Origin: Phycisphaera sp.
GTDB taxonomy: Bacteria; Planctomycetota; Phycisphaerae; Phycisphaerales; UBA1924
Length of the DNA stretch: 64,000 nt
NCBI GenBank assembly: GCA_003712165.1
Contig: RHLH01000001.1
Span: forward strand, 1,833,575-1,897,574
Direction of reading: 5' to 3'
Of the stretch, positions 46,401-55,456 are shown one piece after another (positions within the stretch are counted from its first letter, which is position 1; every line of letters begins with the position of its first letter). A program made the position numbers and the translations under genes. Under the pieces are notes generated by a model, which saw only the letters and a list, made by a program, of their open reading frames with translations, did no database searches and was not told where the DNA came from.

Positions 46401-47222
46401 CTAGGCCGCTGGGAAGCCCAGCGGCGGTATTTCGGTCAAGACTCGAGGCCCGTTTTCGGTCACCAGTACAGTCCGCTCCTCGAACGCCGCCAGGCCCGGG
46501 GCAATTCGAGACCACCCGTCAGAAGCGGTCCGGCATGCGACCACGGCCCCACCTCCAGAATTTGACTCTACAACCACGGGCTCGATCGCGAGCACCATAC
46601 CCACCTGGAGCAAGCCCTCATGGTCAGGCTCGACACCATCAAAAAAGACCGCCGGGGGCATGTGCAGCCCCCGACCAACACCGTGCGCGATCACCTCATC
46701 CGCAACATCGACGCCAAGCAGATTTGCCTCACTTCTTGCACACGCGGCCAGTTCGTTCAACGGTAAACCGGGTGCAATAGAGCCGAGCACTGCCTGAAGT
46801 ACGCCGTGTGCCGCTCGAGCCAATTCGTGATCTAACATACCCACAGCGACCGAGCACGCCGCATCTAACACAAACCCATCGAGTTCACACGCTGCATCGA
46901 TCGTGAGCACATCGCCCCGCCTAAGTGGCTCATCGCTCGGCACCCCGTTGACCGCAACTCCATTCACACAAATCGAAGCCGCAGCGGGAAACGGATCAGC
47001 ACCGACCGCTTGCAACCCACGAAGCACCGGCTTTACACCTTCACGCCCGAAGCGATCTTCGATGACCGACGTGAGCTGTTTCGGTGTGACGCCGGGCCGT
47101 GCTGCCGATCGCGCTTCGATGAGCGCGCAAGAAAGCGCCTCGCCGCAACGGGCGAGGCGCTCGATTGATTCTGTATCTGTGATAAGCCCAACGCCTGAGG
47201 TCGTAAACCTCGCGCGAGACAT
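46401..47222 (-). CDS. map: Methionine aminopeptidase type I with H79N-type substitution
   Basis: 273 residues. Metal ligands of the pita-bread fold can be read: Asp109 (LTIDAA), Asp120 (VLDAACS), His180 (IAHGVGRGLH), Glu214 (AIEPVV) and Glu248 (FEERTV); His187 of the same GRGLH segment is also present. But the position of E. coli His79, in the VCHGIP segment, is Asn92 here (VAVNGVPSD). That His contacts substrate and shuttles protons, so activity may be reduced or altered. It lies 3 bp after secY and 12 bp before infA as usual in this operon. adk, often between secY and map, is absent. Confidence 0.9.
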   Translation of the reverse strand: MSRARFTTSGVGLITDTESIERLARCGEALSCALIEARSAARPGVTPKQLTSVIEDRFGREGVKPVLRGLQAVGADPFPAAASICVNGVAVNGVPSDEPLRRGDVLTIDAACELDGFVLDAACSVAVGMLDHELARAAHGVLQAVLGSIAPGLPLNELAACARSEANLLGVDVADEVIAHGVGRGLHMPPAVFFDGVEPDHEGLLQVGMVLAIEPVVVESNSGGGAVVACRTASDGWSRIAPGLAAFEERTVLVTENGPRVLTEIPPLGFPAA

Positions 47223-47225
47223 CGA

Positions 47226-48611
47226 TCAGCTACGCGGGCCGCGGAGTCTCGGACCACGCTCGCCGTCGGAGCCACCCAGGAAGCCCGCGTAGTTCCGCAT
47301 GAGCAGGTTGGCCTCGATCCGCTGCACGAAGTCCATGATCACCGACACGACAATGAGCAGCCCCGTGCCACCCAGGAACTGGGTCACCGAGAAGTCGATG
47401 TTGAGCGCCCTGTTGACGACCATAGGCAGCACCGCGATGACCGCGAGGAACGCAGCGCCGACGTACGTGATCCGCTCCATGACGTTCTCAAGGTACTCCG
47501 ATGTCCGGGGTCCCGGACGCAGGCCCGGAATGAACGACCCGTGGTCACGGAGCTGCTTGGACATCTCCTCCGGGTTGAACTGCACGGTGATCCAGAAGTA
47601 GCTGAAGAAGTACACCATCACGATGTACAGCATCACGTACGGGAACTCACCGAAGTTGAAGTTGGTGCTGAGCCACTCGACGATCGACTTCCAGACCGTT
47701 CCGTCCTGAGCCGAGCTGTCGAGTGCACTAAAGAGCACAGAGGGGAAGATCATGAGCGAGCTGGCGAAGATGATGGGCATCACGCCGCCGTGGTTCACGC
47801 GGAGGGGCAGGTAACTGCGCTGACCGCCGAAGACCTGCCGACCGCGAGTGTGCTTGGCCTGCTGGATCGGGATCCGGCGCTGAGCGACAGTCATGATGAC
47901 CGAGCCCGCCACAACAATCACAAACGCCGCGGCGATCATGATCAGGCCCATCGGCCCGAGCTTGTTGGGGTCGGACGGGTTGTAGTTGTTGATAATCCAG
48001 ATGATCGCACCGGGCATGCCAGCGAGGATGCCGGCCATGATGATCATCGAGACACCGTTACCGATGCCGTACTTATCGATCTGCTCACCGAGCCACATGA
48101 GGAAGACGGTGCCCGCGGTTAGCGCTCCAACACCCATGACCCACCACAGCGGGTTGTGAGCCCAGCCCGCGTAGACGATGCCCTGCGATGTGATGAAGGA
48201 CATCCACGCGATGCCCTGGACGATGCAGAGCCCGACCGTGACGTAACGGGTCCACTCCTGGATCTTCTGACGACCCGAAGGCCCCTCGTCCTGGATCTTC
48301 TTCAATGCTGGTGAAACCGACGCCAGCAGCTGGAAGATGATCGCCGCGGAGATGTAGGGCATGATGCCCAGTCCGAAGATCGTGGACTGGCTGAAGGAGC
48401 CACCCGAGAAAATCGCAACGTACTCAGCGGCGCGACTCGCGGCGTTGCCCTCGGCCTTGGCTAGGCTGAAGAACTCGGCGAGCTGCTCCTGGTTAACGCC
48501 CGGCAGCGGGATCCAGTACCCGATGCGATACACCACGAGCATACCGAGCGTGAAGAGGATCTTCGTCCTGAGCTCAGCGATGCGGAAGACGTTCGCAAGG
48601 GCCTGAAACAT
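47226..48611 (-). CDS. secY: Protein translocase subunit SecY
   Basis: 461 residues with ten predicted membrane segments. ELRTKILFTLGMLVVYRIGY at the N-terminus, FGLGIMPYISAAIIFQLLAS (TM2), RRIPIQQAKHTRGRQVFGGQ (cytoplasmic loop) and NYAGFLGGSDGERGPRLRGP at the end mark SecY. It is the channel of the Sec pathway. Confidence 0.98.
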   Translation of the reverse strand: MFQALANVFRIAELRTKILFTLGMLVVYRIGYWIPLPGVNQEQLAEFFSLAKAEGNAASRAAEYVAIFSGGSFSQSTIFGLGIMPYISAAIIFQLLASVSPALKKIQDEGPSGRQKIQEWTRYVTVGLCIVQGIAWMSFITSQGIVYAGWAHNPLWWVMGVGALTAGTVFLMWLGEQIDKYGIGNGVSMIIMAGILAGMPGAIIWIINNYNPSDPNKLGPMGLIMIAAAFVIVVAGSVIMTVAQRRIPIQQAKHTRGRQVFGGQRSYLPLRVNHGGVMPIIFASSLMIFPSVLFSALDSSAQDGTVWKSIVEWLSTNFNFGEFPYVMLYIVMVYFFSYFWITVQFNPEEMSKQLRDHGSFIPGLRPGPRTSEYLENVMERITYVGAAFLAVIAVLPMVVNRALNIDFSVTQFLGGTGLLIVVSVIMDFVQRIEANLLMRNYAGFLGGSDGERGPRLRGPRS

Positions 48612-48692
48612 GCTACGGATTGCTCCAATTCGGATGTGCGGGGCCCGACCCCGGTCCGGGTGTCAGTAGGGCCGACCAACCGTATTGGCCGA

Positions 48693-49253
48693 TCAGTCTG
48701 CCTTCTTGCCCCGGCGGAGCTTCTTGGTCAGATTTTTCGGCGAGCGGTCGTCGCTGTTGCGGTCAATACCACGGACGCGGTCTCGGCGGGTGCCGGTCTC
48801 GTTGACGCTGCCACCGGCTCCCTCGATGTGCTTGCGGGCACCATCGGTGACGCGGCTCACCTCGACGTCGAGCTTGACCTTGAGGCCGCCCTCGTCGACG
48901 GCGCCGAGGATCTTGATATCCCGGCTGTCATCGCGGACGAGGCCCGCGTTCACAAGCGACTCGGTGTTGACCGCTCCGCCCTTGGCAAACGCCTCGTGGC
49001 GAACGATGTCACGCAGGTTGACAGTCCAGAAACGGATCGTGAAGTTCGCGTTTGTGAAACCGAACTTGGGCATCCGGCGGAAGTACGGCATCTGGCCGCC
49101 TTCGAACTGGAACAGGGTGCTGTGACCGCGACGGCTACCGGCGCCCTTGTGGCCCCGACCCGCCTGCTTGCCCCAGCCCGAGCCGTGGCCGCGACCGATG
49201 CGCTTGCGCTTGCGGTTCTTGCCTGCCTGCTCTGTGATCTCGTGAATCATCAT
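48693..49253 (-). CDS. rplO: Ribosomal protein L15
   Basis: 186 residues. RKRKRIGRGHGSGWGKQAGR near the start, GHKGAGSRRG and FEGGQMPYFRRMPKFGF are signature segments. The C-terminal part ends in a basic tail. rpmD (L30), usual between rpsE and rplO, is missing: only 44 bp separate the two genes. Confidence 0.97.
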   Translation of the reverse strand: MMIHEITEQAGKNRKRKRIGRGHGSGWGKQAGRGHKGAGSRRGHSTLFQFEGGQMPYFRRMPKFGFTNANFTIRFWTVNLRDIVRHEAFAKGGAVNTESLVNAGLVRDDSRDIKILGAVDEGGLKVKLDVEVSRVTDGARKHIEGAGGSVNETGTRRDRVRGIDRNSDDRSPKNLTKKLRRGKKAD

Positions 49254-49297
49254 GGTGGATCATCTCCGGCCGAGCCTGCGCTCGGTCCGCTTGGTCC

Positions 49298-50035
49298 TCA
49301 GCTGTCGCTCTTCTCTTCGCCGCTCTCACCTTCACCCGCCGCGTTGTCCTCGGCAGGGGCCTCTGCTTCGGGTGCCGCCTCGTCGTCTGACTTAGCTTCC
49401 TCGGCGGGCTTCACTTCTTCTTTCTCGGGACGCTCGACACGGACTTCCTCAGCAGTCAGGACTCGGCCGCCCGAGGTGCCGCCGCCCGAACCCGAAGACA
49501 TGAACCGCTGAGCACGGTCGATGCGCTCCTCGATGTCGGTCGTGCCCAGATCGACGCCGCGAAGCTCTGCGACGAGTTCCTTCGTGCGAAGCCTGCTGAG
49601 TGCATCGAAGACGGCCTTGATGACGTTGACCTTGTTGGTCGAGCCGTACACCTTGGTCATGCAGTCGGTGATGCCGACAAGTTCGAGGATCGAACGCACG
49701 CTCGAACCCGCGATAACACCCGTACCGGGCGAAGCCGGGAGCAAGCGAACCGTCGTGGCGAGAAAGCGTCCCTCGATCTCGTGCGGGATCGTGCCGCCGG
49801 TCAGCGGAACACTGATGATGTTCTGCTTGGCGTGCTTCTCGGCCTTCTCGATGGCCGTCGGCACTTCCTGGCTCTTGGCGTGCGCAAAGCCCGCACGACC
49901 GCGGCGGTCGCCGACAACGACCATCGCACCGAAGCTAAAGCGCCGGCCACCCTTCACGGTCGCGGCGGTCCGGAAGATCCCGGCCGTGTGCGACTCGAGC
50001 TGCGACGATTTTTCCATCAACTCAGCCATGTTCAT
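49298..50035 (-). CDS. rpsE: Ribosomal protein S5
   Basis: 245 residues against about 165 in E. coli. Residues about 10-170 are S5: VVVGDRRGRAGFAHAKSQEV, GRFLATTVRLLPASPGTGVI and GSTNKVNVIKAVFDAL. From about residue 175 an extra tail rich in Glu, Ala and Ser with no known domain. The tail seems to be an expansion specific to this lineage (inference). Confidence 0.97.
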   Translation of the reverse strand: MNMAELMEKSSQLESHTAGIFRTAATVKGGRRFSFGAMVVVGDRRGRAGFAHAKSQEVPTAIEKAEKHAKQNIISVPLTGGTIPHEIEGRFLATTVRLLPASPGTGVIAGSSVRSILELVGITDCMTKVYGSTNKVNVIKAVFDALSRLRTKELVAELRGVDLGTTDIEERIDRAQRFMSSGSGGGTSGGRVLTAEEVRVERPEKEEVKPAEEAKSDDEAAPEAEAPAEDNAAGEGESGEEKSDS

Positions 50036-50072
50036 CCCATCCGCGGCGTGCCGCGATCAATCACCATCCAAA

Positions 50073-50435
50073 TCAGAACTGAAGTCCACCCTCGCGGGCA
50101 CCGTCGGCCAAGGCCTTGACCCGGCCGTGGTACTGGAACCCGCCGCGATCGAACACGACCTTCTTCACACCCGCGGCCGAGGCGCGCTCTGCGAGCTTCT
50201 GCCCCACTGCCTTGGCTGCTTCGACGCCGCCCGTCTTATCGAGACCCATGCCCTTGTCCCGCGTCGATGCGGAAGCCAGGGTGTGGCCCTCCAGGTCGTC
50301 GATCACCTGCGCGTAGACGTGGTTGAGCGAGCGGTAGACCGCCAGACGGGGCTTGTCGGCGGTGCCGATCATCGTCTTGCGGGCACCCTTGCGCCGGCGC
50401 CACTGCCTCTTTGCTTTGAGCTTGTTCTTGTTCAT
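50073..50435 (-). CDS. rplR: Ribosomal protein L18
   Basis: 120 residues. [20 protein letters not shown] (5S rRNA binding) and [20 protein letters not shown] near the end are typical. Normal length. Confidence 0.98.
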   Translation of the reverse strand: MNKNKLKAKRQWRRRKGARKTMIGTADKPRLAVYRSLNHVYAQVIDDLEGHTLASASTRDKGMGLDKTGGVEAAKAVGQKLAERASAAGVKKVVFDRGGFQYHGRVKALADGAREGGLQF

Positions 50436-50485
50436 CGCTTCTACCTACGCGGCCCACCGGGCCGATCCATTCAAACTCTTATGCC

Positions 50486-51031
50486 TTAGCTGCCGAACTG
50501 CTTGCCCTGCTTGCGGCGGATGACCTCGTCCGAGTACTTGATGCCCTTGCCGTTGTAAGGCTCGGGCTCGCGGACCGAGCGAGCCATCGCTGCGAACTGG
50601 CCGACCGCCTGCTTGTCAGCACCGCTGATCTTGACGATCTGCTTGTCAACAGAGACATCAACGCCAACGGGGATCTTCACGGGGACAGAGTTCGCGTAAC
50701 CGACCGAGAGCTTGAGCTCCTGGCCAGCGACCTGTGCACCCCAACCAACACCAACGATCTCGAGCGACTTCTCATAGCCGTCCTTCACGCCGGTGATCAT
50801 GTTCTGGATGAGCGCCCGAGTCGTGCCCCAGAGCGCACGCGCCTGACGCGTTGCATCGCCCCTAATCGAGCAAATGACTGACTTCTCATCCTCTGACCAG
50901 GCCACCTCGATCTGAGGCGCAAACTCGCGGCTGAGGGTGCCCTTTGGGCCCTCAACCGTGACGGTCTGGCCGTCGATCGACACTTTGATCCCGCTAGGGA
51001 TCTCGACCGGTTTGTTTCCTACTCGCGACAT
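50486..51031 (-). CDS. rplF: Ribosomal protein L6
   Basis: 181 residues. MSRVGNKPVEIPSGIKVSID, VEGPKGTLSREF and PEPYNGKGIKYSDEVIRRK are the L6 signature at the beginning and end. Contacts the sarcin-ricin loop region. Normal length. Confidence 0.98.
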   Translation of the reverse strand: MSRVGNKPVEIPSGIKVSIDGQTVTVEGPKGTLSREFAPQIEVAWSEDEKSVICSIRGDATRQARALWGTTRALIQNMITGVKDGYEKSLEIVGVGWGAQVAGQELKLSVGYANSVPVKIPVGVDVSVDKQIVKISGADKQAVGQFAAMARSVREPEPYNGKGIKYSDEVIRRKQGKQFGS

Positions 51032-51064
51032 CGTGCGACTCCCGTCACCTAACTTCCGGCCTGA

Positions 51065-51469
51065 TCAATCCACAACACAAAGCAGTTCGCCGCCGACGCG
51101 CTTCTCGCGGCACATGCGGTCAGAGAGCACACCGCTCGAAGTCGAGACGATGGCAATGCCCATGCCCTGCAGCGGTCGGGGCAGATCGTCCACGTTCGAG
51201 TAGACCCGGCAACCGGGCTTGCTCTTGCGGGTCAGCGTGTTGAGCACCTGCTCGCCGCGCGGACCGTACTTCAGCTTCACACGGATCAGGCCTTGCCTGC
51301 CGTCCTCGACTACGTCGTAACCGTTGATGTAGCCCTCGCTCTGCAGCACGTCCGCGATACCGCGGCAGACTTTGCTGTTCAAGCAGTCCACCATCTTCGC
51401 GCGGTTGCGTCCCGCGTTACGGATGCGTGTGAGCATGTCGGCTATCGGATCACTCATGGCCATGGTCAT
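51065..51469 (-). CDS. rpsH: Ribosomal protein S8
   Basis: 134 residues. SDPIADMLTRIRNAGRNRAK at the start and GIAIVSTSSGVLSDRMCREK near the end are diagnostic. Three ATG codons lie at 51469, 51463 and 51457; the first has a GAGGG-like ribosome site 4-5 nt upstream and is kept. Confidence 0.97.
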   Translation of the reverse strand: MTMAMSDPIADMLTRIRNAGRNRAKMVDCLNSKVCRGIADVLQSEGYINGYDVVEDGRQGLIRVKLKYGPRGEQVLNTLTRKSKPGCRVYSNVDDLPRPLQGMGIAIVSTSSGVLSDRMCREKRVGGELLCVVD

Positions 51470-51519
51470 CTGCCCTCGACGCTTCTGCGTCCTTCTAATC
51501 GGCCCTTGCTAACTCTCGT

Positions 51520-51705
51520 TTACCAGCTCGACTTCCGCATGCCCGGGACCTTGCCCTCGAGCGCCAGCTTGCGGAGCACGATTCGGCTCACACGGAACTT
51601 GCGGTACACGCCTCGGGCGCGTCCCGTCAGCTCGCAGCGGCGAACAGTCCGCGACGAGAACTTGGGTGTCTTCTTCGACTTTGCGATCTGTGCTTTGCTT
51701 GCCAT
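51520..51705 (-). CDS. rpsN: Ribosomal protein S14 (short, zinc-free)
   Basis: 61 residues from ATG 51705. [20 protein letters not shown] then [11 protein letters not shown] is the S14 C-terminal core. The length is that of the zinc type, but the four-Cys ligand set is gone (only one Cys remains, with Thr and Ser at ligand positions). It starts 1 bp after the rplE stop. Confidence 0.95.
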   Translation of the reverse strand: MASKAQIAKSKKTPKFSSRTVRRCELTGRARGVYRKFRVSRIVLRKLALEGKVPGMRKSSW

Positions 51706-51706
51706 A

Positions 51707-52321
51707 TCAGTTCTTCTTTGCCTCAGGCTTGACGAACGGCATCCCGAGGCCGTCCAGCACAAAGCGGCTCAGCTCAGGGTTGGAATTACGGAACACGAAG
51801 TTGATGTTCATGCCGTGGGTGAAGCTCACCTCCGCCATGTTGATCTCGGGGAACACGCCCTGCTCGGTCAGGCCCATCGAGTAGTTGCCCTGGCGATCGA
51901 ACGCCTTGGCGGGCAGACCACGGAAGTCCTTGATACGGGGCGCTGCAAGGTGGATGAAACGCTCGAGGAAGTGCCACATGTGGTCGCGGCGGATCGTCAC
52001 CATCACAGCCGAGTCGTAACCCTCACGAACCTTGAAGTTCGAAACGCTCTTCTTCGCCGCGACGAACACGGGCTTCTGACCAGTGATCGTGGTGAGCGTG
52101 TCGGCGACAGTCTGCTTGATGTTCGCCGGGACCTTGGTGCCGTCGAGGTGACGACCGATATTCACGTTGAGCACGATCTTCTCGAGCTTCGGGTGCTGCA
52201 TCGGGTTTTTCAGACCGAACTCCTCACCGAGCTGGGGCTTGATGGTCTCTTTGTAGACCTTCGCCAGTGTCGGCTCGGGAAGCGGTCCCGTCGGCTCAGT
52301 TGGTGCTTTGCTCTTTGCCAT
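51707..52321 (-). CDS. rplE: Ribosomal protein L5
   Basis: 204 residues. [37 protein letters not shown] and [20 protein letters not shown], then GVFPEIN, are L5 motifs. It binds 5S rRNA. About 20 extra N-terminal residues (Thr/Pro-rich) precede the core. Confidence 0.98.
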   Translation of the reverse strand: MAKSKAPTEPTGPLPEPTLAKVYKETIKPQLGEEFGLKNPMQHPKLEKIVLNVNIGRHLDGTKVPANIKQTVADTLTTITGQKPVFVAAKKSVSNFKVREGYDSAVMVTIRRDHMWHFLERFIHLAAPRIKDFRGLPAKAFDRQGNYSMGLTEQGVFPEINMAEVSFTHGMNINFVFRNSNPELSRFVLDGLGMPFVKPEAKKN

Positions 52322-52371
52322 TGCTTTCGCTCCGCTGACTCTTCGTCAGCATTCAATCCTTCTGAAACCGA

Positions 52372-52710
52372 TCACTTCTTCTTCGCGGGCGACACGCCGC
52401 CAAGCACCTTGCCGCCCTTGACAGCGACGCGGTCCTTGCTGCCGTCGTCGTTGATCTGGAACCGCACCCGTGTGGGCTGGCCGTCGGCGACCGGGCTCAC
52501 GTTGGAGATGTGGATCGATGCTTCCTTTGTGATGACCGAGCCCTGCGGGTTAATCCGCGTGGGGCGGACATGCTTGGTCACCAGGTTGACGCCCTTGATG
52601 ATCACGCGGTCCGACTTGGTCAGCACGCGGGAGATCTCACCCACCTGGCCCTTGTGAGCACCGGCGGTGATCATCACCTGGTCACCCTTGCGAACGTGAC
52701 GAGCTGCCAT
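52372..52710 (-). CDS. rplX: Ribosomal protein L24
   Basis: 112 residues. HVRKGDQVMITAGAHKGQVG is the KOW motif and GVNLVTKHVRPTR follows. Assembly initiator of the 50S subunit. Starts 1 bp after the rplN stop. Confidence 0.98.
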   Translation of the reverse strand: MAARHVRKGDQVMITAGAHKGQVGEISRVLTKSDRVIIKGVNLVTKHVRPTRINPQGSVITKEASIHISNVSPVADGQPTRVRFQINDDGSKDRVAVKGGKVLGGVSPAKKK

Positions 52711-52711
52711 G

Positions 52712-53098
52712 TCAAACCACCTCCGGTGCGAGCGAGACGATCTTCATGAAGTTCTTCTCGCGGAGTTCACGGGCGACCGGGCCGAAGATGCGTGTGCCCT
52801 TCGGGTTGCCCTCATCGTTAATCAGCACGACGGCGTTGTTGTCGAACGCGACGTACGAGCCGTCGGGCCGACGCGTCGGCTTCTTCGTCCTCACGACGAT
52901 CGCCTTGGACATGTCGCCCGACTTGATATCAGACCCGGGAAGGGCCTTCTTGACGGAGATCATGACCTTGTCGCCGACGAAGGCCTGCTTGCGGGTGTAC
53001 TGACCACGCCCGGTCGATCCGCCGTACACGCGGATGACGTACGCGATTTTCGCGCCGGAGTTGTCCGCAACCTCGCATCTTGATTCTTGCTGAAGCAT
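52712..53098 (-). CDS. rplN: Ribosomal protein L14
   Basis: 128 residues. [55 protein letters not shown] and [20 protein letters not shown] are the standard L14 segments. Normal length. Confidence 0.98.
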   Translation of the reverse strand: MLQQESRCEVADNSGAKIAYVIRVYGGSTGRGQYTRKQAFVGDKVMISVKKALPGSDIKSGDMSKAIVVRTKKPTRRPDGSYVAFDNNAVVLINDEGNPKGTRIFGPVARELREKNFMKIVSLAPEVV

Positions 53099-53120
53099 CT
53101 CGTGCTACCTCTGTTGGCTC

Positions 53121-53396
53121 TTAGGCCAGATCCGCGCTGCTGATGACTCGGACGAGCTCCCAGCTCTTTGTCTTGCTCACGGGCTTGCACTCGCGGACCT
53201 CGACAAGGTCGCCCTTCTTCGACTCGTTGTTCTCGTCATGGACCTGGAGGATGGTCCGGCCCTTGACGAACTTGCCGTACTTCGGGTGCTTGGTCATGAA
53301 GTTCACAACCACCCGGCGCGATTTGTCGCGCTTGTCGGACTCGACCGTGCCCTGGCGGGTCTTGGCCTTGCTATCGCTGGTCGCTTGCTCGCTCAC
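53121..53396 (-). CDS. rpsQ: Ribosomal protein S17
   Basis: 91 residues. RQGTVESDKRDKSRRVVVNF, KYGKFVKGRTILQVHDE and LVEVRECKPVSKTKSWELVR define S17. Binds 16S rRNA early in assembly. Confidence 0.98.
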   Translation of the reverse strand: MSEQATSDSKAKTRQGTVESDKRDKSRRVVVNFMTKHPKYGKFVKGRTILQVHDENNESKKGDLVEVRECKPVSKTKSWELVRVISSADLA

Positions 53397-53455
53397 TCGT
53401 CGATCCTCTTTGCCCGCCTCGCGGGCGTCTGGTCACCTGACCCAAACTCTGTCAC

Positions 53456-53677
53456 TTACGCCGACGCCGCTTCCTGGGCTCTTCTGTTCTGCTCCGTGCG
53501 GAGACGGGCGACGTTACGCCGGATCGTCCCGAACTGAGAGTTGTCCTCGACCTTCTCCGTCACCGTCTGGCAGCGGAGCTTGTAGAGCTGGTCACGGAAC
53601 TTGCGGATGGAGACCGAGATCTCCTCGTCCGTCAGCTCTCGCACCTTCGCGCCGGTCAGTTCTTCTTTCTTCGCCAT
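53456..53677 (-). CDS. rpmC: Ribosomal protein L29
   Basis: 73 residues. VRELTDEEISVSIRKFRDQL and FGTIRRNVARLRTEQNRR match L29, which lies at the peptide tunnel exit. Between rplP and rpsQ as expected. Confidence 0.96.
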   Translation of the reverse strand: MAKKEELTGAKVRELTDEEISVSIRKFRDQLYKLRCQTVTEKVEDNSQFGTIRRNVARLRTEQNRRAQEAASA

Positions 53678-53699
53678 CGCTCGACTCCCGACCGTCTGA

Positions 53700-54125
53700 T
53701 CAGACGCTCACACGCCTCGTCACAAACCGGCACCGGACCGGCATCTTCATTGCCACACGCACGAGCGTCTGACGCGCGAACGACTCGGACACGCCAGCCA
53801 TCTCATAGAGCATGGTGCCCCGCTTCACGCGAGCCGCCCAGTAGTCCACGTCCGCCTTGCCCTTACCCATTCGAGTCTCGAGGGGCTTCTTGGACACGGG
53901 CTTGTCCGGGAACACACGGATGAACAACTTGCCCTGACGCTTCGAGTAGTGCTGGGCGGCAATACGCCCGGCCTCGAGCTGACGAGCCGTGATCCACGCC
54001 GAGTCCAGCGACTGCAGACCGTAATCGCCGTAGGCGACGTAGTTGCCCTTGGTCGCGTCCCGGTTGACCCGGCTTGTGCGCCGGAACTCTTTCCGGTGCT
54101 TGACTCTCTTTGGCATCAGTGCCAT
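53700..54125 (-). CDS. rplP: Ribosomal protein L16
   Basis: 141 residues. MPKRVKHRKEFR, YGDYGLQSLDSAWITARQLE and KLFIRVFPDKPVSKKPLETR, then MGKGKADVDYWAARVKRG, identify L16. ATG 54125 is kept over 54116 because a GAGG-like site is 6 nt before it. Confidence 0.98.
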   Translation of the reverse strand: MALMPKRVKHRKEFRRTSRVNRDATKGNYVAYGDYGLQSLDSAWITARQLEAGRIAAQHYSKRQGKLFIRVFPDKPVSKKPLETRMGKGKADVDYWAARVKRGTMLYEMAGVSESFARQTLVRVAMKMPVRCRFVTRRVSV

Positions 54126-54166
54126 GTGAACGCCTCACTTACGCTGCCGCGAATACTCGCGGTGAT

Positions 54167-54868
54167 TTATCGCCTGCCTCGGGCGCGTGCCTGGCCGCCC
54201 GCCGCTTTCGAAGCCGTCTCGTCCTGCTCGGTCGAGTAAGGCCCCTTGTAGATCCAAACCTTCACACCGATCACACCAGCCGCGGTGTGACTCTCGGCGA
54301 ACCCGTACTCGACGTTCGCCTGGATCGTGCTCAAAGGCAGCGACCCGTGACGGACATCAACCTTCCGGCTCATCTCGGCACCACCGAGACGACCGCCGAT
54401 CAGGATGCGGACGCCCTGGGCACCCGCCTGCATGACCGCGTCGGCACGCATCTTGATCGTCCGGCGGAAGCCGCGGCTCTTCTTGAGCTGCTCGGCAACC
54501 GCCTCGGCGACGAGCTGAGCCGACATGTCCGGGTTCTTGATCTCGATGATCGAGATATTGACCTTCCGGCCGGTCATGTACTGGAGTTCCTGGGTCATCC
54601 GCTCGACCTCGGCGCCCTTGGGGCCGATGACGAGGCCCGGGCGGGCCGTGCGGATGATGATCTTGAGCTCCTCACGAGTGCGCTCGATGAGGATGTCGCT
54701 CACCGCCGCGTACGGAGGCTTGCGGTTGAGCCTCTGGTCGAGGAACTTGCGGATCTTCTCGTCCTCCACCAGCAACTCGCCGAACAGCGCCTTGGGCGCG
54801 TACCAGCGGCTGCGGTGTGCCTCGGTGATCCCAAGACGGAGTCCGAAGGGGTGCGTCTTCTGTCCCAT
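54167..54868 (-). CDS. rpsC: Ribosomal protein S3
   Basis: 233 residues. MGQKTHPFGLRLGITEAHRS, a KH domain around VIGPKGAEVERMTQELQ, RAGAQGVRI-like segment (MQAGAQGVRILIGGRLGGAE) and IGVKVWIYKG. The start overlaps the rplV stop by one base (TGATG). Confidence 0.98.
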   Translation of the reverse strand: MGQKTHPFGLRLGITEAHRSRWYAPKALFGELLVEDEKIRKFLDQRLNRKPPYAAVSDILIERTREELKIIIRTARPGLVIGPKGAEVERMTQELQYMTGRKVNISIIEIKNPDMSAQLVAEAVAEQLKKSRGFRRTIKMRADAVMQAGAQGVRILIGGRLGGAEMSRKVDVRHGSLPLSTIQANVEYGFAESHTAAGVIGVKVWIYKGPYSTEQDETASKAAGGQARARGRR

Positions 54869-55413
54869 CAGCTACGCTCCTCGATCGAAATAGTGATGTG
54901 GCTGGTCCGCTTGAGAATCGGGTGCGCCCGGCCTCGGTCCTTCGGGCGGAACCGCTTGATGGGCGGCGCCTCGTCGACGCGGCTCTCTGCAACGTAGAGC
55001 TTCGAGTCGTCAACGTCGCTCATCTCAGCCTCGGCGTAAGCCGCGGCGAGCGCCTTCTGCACGTTGGTCGCTGCACGCTTCGTCGAGAAGGTCAGCAGCT
55101 CCATCGCCTCAGCGACCTGCTTGCCGCGGATCATGTCCGCGACCAGGCGCGCCTTGAGCGGGCTGCCGCGGTGAAAGCGGACCTCGCTCGTGAACTTGGC
55201 GATGTCCTTGGCTTCGCAACCAAGCGCACCGGCGAGAGCGCGGATGTCCGCGGCTTTGCAGCGCGGGTGGTCGCGGCCGGCCATCCAGTTGCGGACCGCC
55301 TTGACGGCGTTGTCGCCCTTGAGACCGCCACGCTCGACAACCGCGCCGAGTTGCTCGGCACTCATGTCAGCCTTGGCTGCCTGGGCTTTGAGTTTCTGGC
55401 TCTGAACCTTCAT
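54868..55413 (-). CDS. rplV: Ribosomal protein L22 with N-terminal HTH-like extension
   Basis: 181 residues against about 110. The L22 core starts near residue 74: SPLKARLVADMIRGKQVAEA, KRAATNVQKALAAAYAEAEM and PPIKRFRPKDRGRAHPILKR. The first 73 residues are additional; residues about 18-72 (LGAVVERGGL ... VRNWMAGRDHPRCKAADIRA then LAGALGCEAKDI) resemble the helical pattern of XRE/Cro-type helix-turn-helix domains. Continuous frame and operon position argue for a real fusion. The extension may bind RNA or DNA, perhaps for autoregulation (inference). Confidence 0.94.
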   Translation of the reverse strand: MKVQSQKLKAQAAKADMSAEQLGAVVERGGLKGDNAVKAVRNWMAGRDHPRCKAADIRALAGALGCEAKDIAKFTSEVRFHRGSPLKARLVADMIRGKQVAEAMELLTFSTKRAATNVQKALAAAYAEAEMSDVDDSKLYVAESRVDEAPPIKRFRPKDRGRAHPILKRTSHITISIEERS

Positions 55414-55456
55414 CGGAGTTCACCCTTGGTCCCTGTGGACCCTTGGCATGCCGCGT

